DNA of 17,777 nt from DATBIO01 sp036556965. Lineage in GTDB: Bacteria > Acidobacteriota > Vicinamibacteria > Fen-336. A program made the position numbers and the translations under genes. The notes under the pieces were generated by a model, which made no database searches, was not told the DNA's origin, and was given only the letters and a program-made list of their open reading frames with translations. The stretch is taken from contig DATBIO010000008.1 of NCBI GenBank assembly GCA_036556965.1, forward strand, positions 1 through 17,777, read 5' to 3'. Positions 14,639-17,777 of this stretch are shown one piece after another (position 1 is the stretch's first letter; every line of letters starts with the position of its first letter).

Positions 14639-14794
14639 TCAGCCCGACCGGCGGCGAGCGACGGATTCACTCCGGCGCGAGACGCGGGGGGTCCGGGGGA
14701 CGCGGCGCAGCGTCCCCCGGATAGACGACGCCCATAAGGGGCCGGCGAGAATGCGGGAGAGGTCCACGACGCGGATGCCGCGCAGAGGGTCCAT
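14639..14794 (-). pseudogene. Truncated caiB start fused to repeat copy B
   Basis: A 51-codon frame from ATG 14794 begins MDPLRGIRVVDLSRILAGPL, which matches the first 20 residues of the adjacent CaiB with three changes. It then leaves the family completely and reads through repeat copy B (from IRGTLRRVPRTPRV to RRSESVARR) to TGA 14641-14639. The stop lies four bases before the caiB ATG. It cannot be an enzyme. It is either the remnant of a second caiB-like gene or a partial duplication, and it may now act as a short translated leader for caiB. The G-to-D change E2D and base changes at silent and non-silent positions suggest some age. Confidence 0.7.
14658..14724. repeat. Palindromic repeat element, copy B (upstream of caiB)
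   Basis: About 67 bp in the same orientation as copy A. The 22-bp core (14658-14679) is identical. The hairpin is a perfect 12-bp stem, TCCGGGGGACGC (14692-14703) with GCGTCCCCCGGA (14710-14721), around the loop GGCGCA. Where its stem bases differ from copy A the partner base differs too, so structure is kept although sequence is not. Confidence 0.8.
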
Positions 14795-14825
14795 GGAGGT
14801 GGAGATGTTACCCCTCGCGGCGTCG

Positions 14826-14854
14826 TTGAAGTCGCGCGGGAAAACCTCTACGCT
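14826..14854 (+). promoter_or_regulatory. Weak candidate promoter for prkA
   Basis: TTGAAG (14826-14831) and TACGCT (14849-14854) are separated by 17 bases, about 80 bases upstream of the prkA start, in the 141-base region between the caiB fragment and prkA. The -10 match is poor. A perfect 12-bp palindrome CCGGGGCCCCGG (14912-14923) sits immediately before the Shine-Dalgarno sequence. I see no convincing sigma-54 site. Confidence 0.25.
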
Positions 14855-14935
14855 GGTCGCGGCGCGCCTGCGGGCGCGCTGACGATCGGGGCGCCGCGCC
14901 CTGGAGCGGGGCCGGGGCCCCGGAGGGGATTGCCC

Positions 14936-16996
<2,061 letters not shown>

Positions 16997-17029
16997 GGCG
17001 CCCGGACGCCGCGGGCCGCCAGGCCTCGA

Positions 17030-17777
17030 TTGGCTCGACCAGAGCGCCGGATCCGCTGGGGCGTCCTCGGGGTGGCCCGCATCGCCACCCGCAAGGTCGT
17101 TCCCGCCCTCCAGGGGAGCCGCTTCGGGCAGGTGGTGGCCATCGCGTCGCGCGACCACGCGAAGGCGGCGCAGGCCGCGGCGGAGCTCGGGATCCCCCGG
17201 GCCTACGGGTCCTACGACGCCCTCCTGGCCGACGCGGAGATCGACGCCGTCTACAACCCGCTGCCCAACCACCTCCACGTCCCCTGGACCCTGGCCGCCC
17301 TGGAGAGGGGCAAGCACGTCCTCTGCGAGAAGCCCATCGCCCTCTCCGTGGCCGAGGCGGAGACCCTGGTGGCCGCCCGGGACCGCACCGGCCTGAAGGT
17401 GCAGGAGGCCTTCATGGTCCGCACGCACCCCCAGTGGCTCGGCGTGCGCGAGCTGGTGCGCACCGGCCGCATCGGGCCCCTGCGCGCCCTCACCTGCACG
17501 TTCTCCTACTTCAACGAAGACCCCGCGAACGTGCGCCACGTCCCCGAATTCGGGGGGGGCGCCCTCCTCGACATCGGCTGCTACCCGGTCACCGTGTCGC
17601 GCTTCCTGTTCGAGGCGGAGCCCCTGCGCGTGTTGGCCGCCCTCGAGCGCGACCCCCGCTTCGGCACCGACCGCCTGGCCTCCGCCGTGCTGGAGTTCGA
17701 GGCGGGGCACGCCACCTTCACCTGCGCCACCCAGCTCGTGCCTTACCAGCGCGTGCAGGTCCTCGGCGCGCGCGGGC
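17030..17777 (+). CDS. Gfo/Idh/MocA-family NAD(P)-dependent oxidoreductase (3' end outside window)
   Basis: At least 249 residues, truncated by the window edge. The N-terminal Rossmann fold starts at IRWGVLGVARIATRKVVPAL (8-27), followed by the family signatures YNPLPNHLHV and CEKPIALSVAEAE (Glu100-Lys101-Pro102; the Lys is the catalytic residue of the family). The second domain begins around residue 125 and shows GGGALLDIGCYPV, the form with Cys-Tyr in place of the more common Gly-His, as in dimeric dihydrodiol dehydrogenase/xylose dehydrogenase-like members. The substrate is probably a sugar or sugar-like alcohol. No ATG or GTG start precedes the nucleotide-binding motif; TTG at 17030 is the only usual start after the in-frame prkA stop. 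It may be co-transcribed with prkA (33-base gap). Confidence 0.88.
   Translation, partial: MARPERRIRWGVLGVARIATRKVVPALQGSRFGQVVAIASRDHAKAAQAAAELGIPRAYGSYDALLADAEIDAVYNPLPNHLHVPWTLAALERGKHVLCEKPIALSVAEAETLVAARDRTGLKVQEAFMVRTHPQWLGVRELVRTGRIGPLRALTCTFSYFNEDPANVRHVPEFGGGALLDIGCYPVTVSRFLFEAEPLRVLAALERDPRFGTDRLASAVLEFEAGHATFTCATQLVPYQRVQVLGARG

Larger units (their letters stand above)
14575..14794. repeat. Direct duplication of the caiB 5' end
   Basis: The 60 bases at 14575-14634 (caiB codons 1-20) recur at 14735-14794, exactly 160 bases away, with about six differences by eye. The similarity stops abruptly at the AAGGGG on the side facing copy B, so only the first 20 codons are present in the second copy. 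Confidence 0.8.

Noticed and set aside
14635..14670. A longer caiB start (GTG at 14670).
   Set aside because: It lies inside repeat copy B and adds residues not found in the family; MEPLAGIRVVDLSRILAGPF from 14634 is the canonical start.
14400..14800. An insertion sequence with inverted terminal repeats around the caiB start.
   Set aside because: The element copies are too short to encode a transposase, lie in the same orientation, and I find no target-site duplication.
14912..14935. A sigma-54 promoter in the GC-rich stretch before prkA.
   Set aside because: No GG and GC pair with the required 10-base spacing is present; the region is better explained by the Shine-Dalgarno sequence and a chance GC palindrome.

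Overview
The window is very GC-rich bacterial chromosome, tightly packed, with no rRNA, tRNA, CRISPR array or insertion-sequence transposase that I can see. Codon third positions are almost all G or C, so long spurious antisense open frames are common. The gene set (PrkA kinase, CaiB/BaiF CoA-transferase, selenium-dependent molybdenum hydroxylase maturation factors, a large cytosolic GAF hybrid kinase) fits an uncultured GC-rich soil or sediment bacterium. Candidatus Rokubacteria/NC10, Deltaproteobacteria or Acidobacteria are all possible; the sequence alone does not settle this. No gene-free stretch exceeds 300 bases.

Layout: (1) 1-183 (+) is the C-terminal tail of a probable NCS1 nucleobase permease. 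Its 3' end overlaps, head-on, a metal-resistance pair on the minus strand: an ArsR/SmtB-type repressor and a Zn/Cd/Pb P-type ATPase joined by an ATGA overlap. (2) 2748-3668 (+), divergent from the repressor, encodes a stand-alone four-helix-bundle lipoprotein. (3) 3681-5777 (-) is a three-gene unit: a secreted protein, a MinD/ParA-like ATPase and a J-like/RodZ-type HTH fusion protein. (4) 5905-14634 (-) is a seven-gene same-strand run: caiB, hybrid histidine kinase, choice-of-anchor-B/LVIVD lipoprotein, yqeC, a small membrane protein, xdhC and yqeB. Several junctions are 4-base overlaps (GTGA twice, probably CTGA once). The yqeC/xdhC/yqeB part is a maturation kit for a selenium-dependent molybdenum hydroxylase, but the hydroxylase itself is not in the window. 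(5) 14936-16996 (+) is prkA, followed by the start of a Gfo/Idh/MocA oxidoreductase that runs off the right edge.

The most unusual signal is around the caiB start, 14405-14795. Two copies of a roughly 67-bp element share a 22-bp identical core and each ends in a perfect GC-rich hairpin whose stems differ by paired, compensating bases. One copy lies in frame inside caiB and encodes part of an insertion of about 40 residues. The other is fused to a truncated duplicate of the caiB 5' end. This resembles in-frame palindromic elements such as those known from Rickettsia, here in a very GC-rich genome. Other points of interest are a probable leaderless repressor mRNA with a palindrome over its start codon, and yqeB, whose conserved N-terminal nucleotide-binding motif can only be translated from a non-standard start codon.
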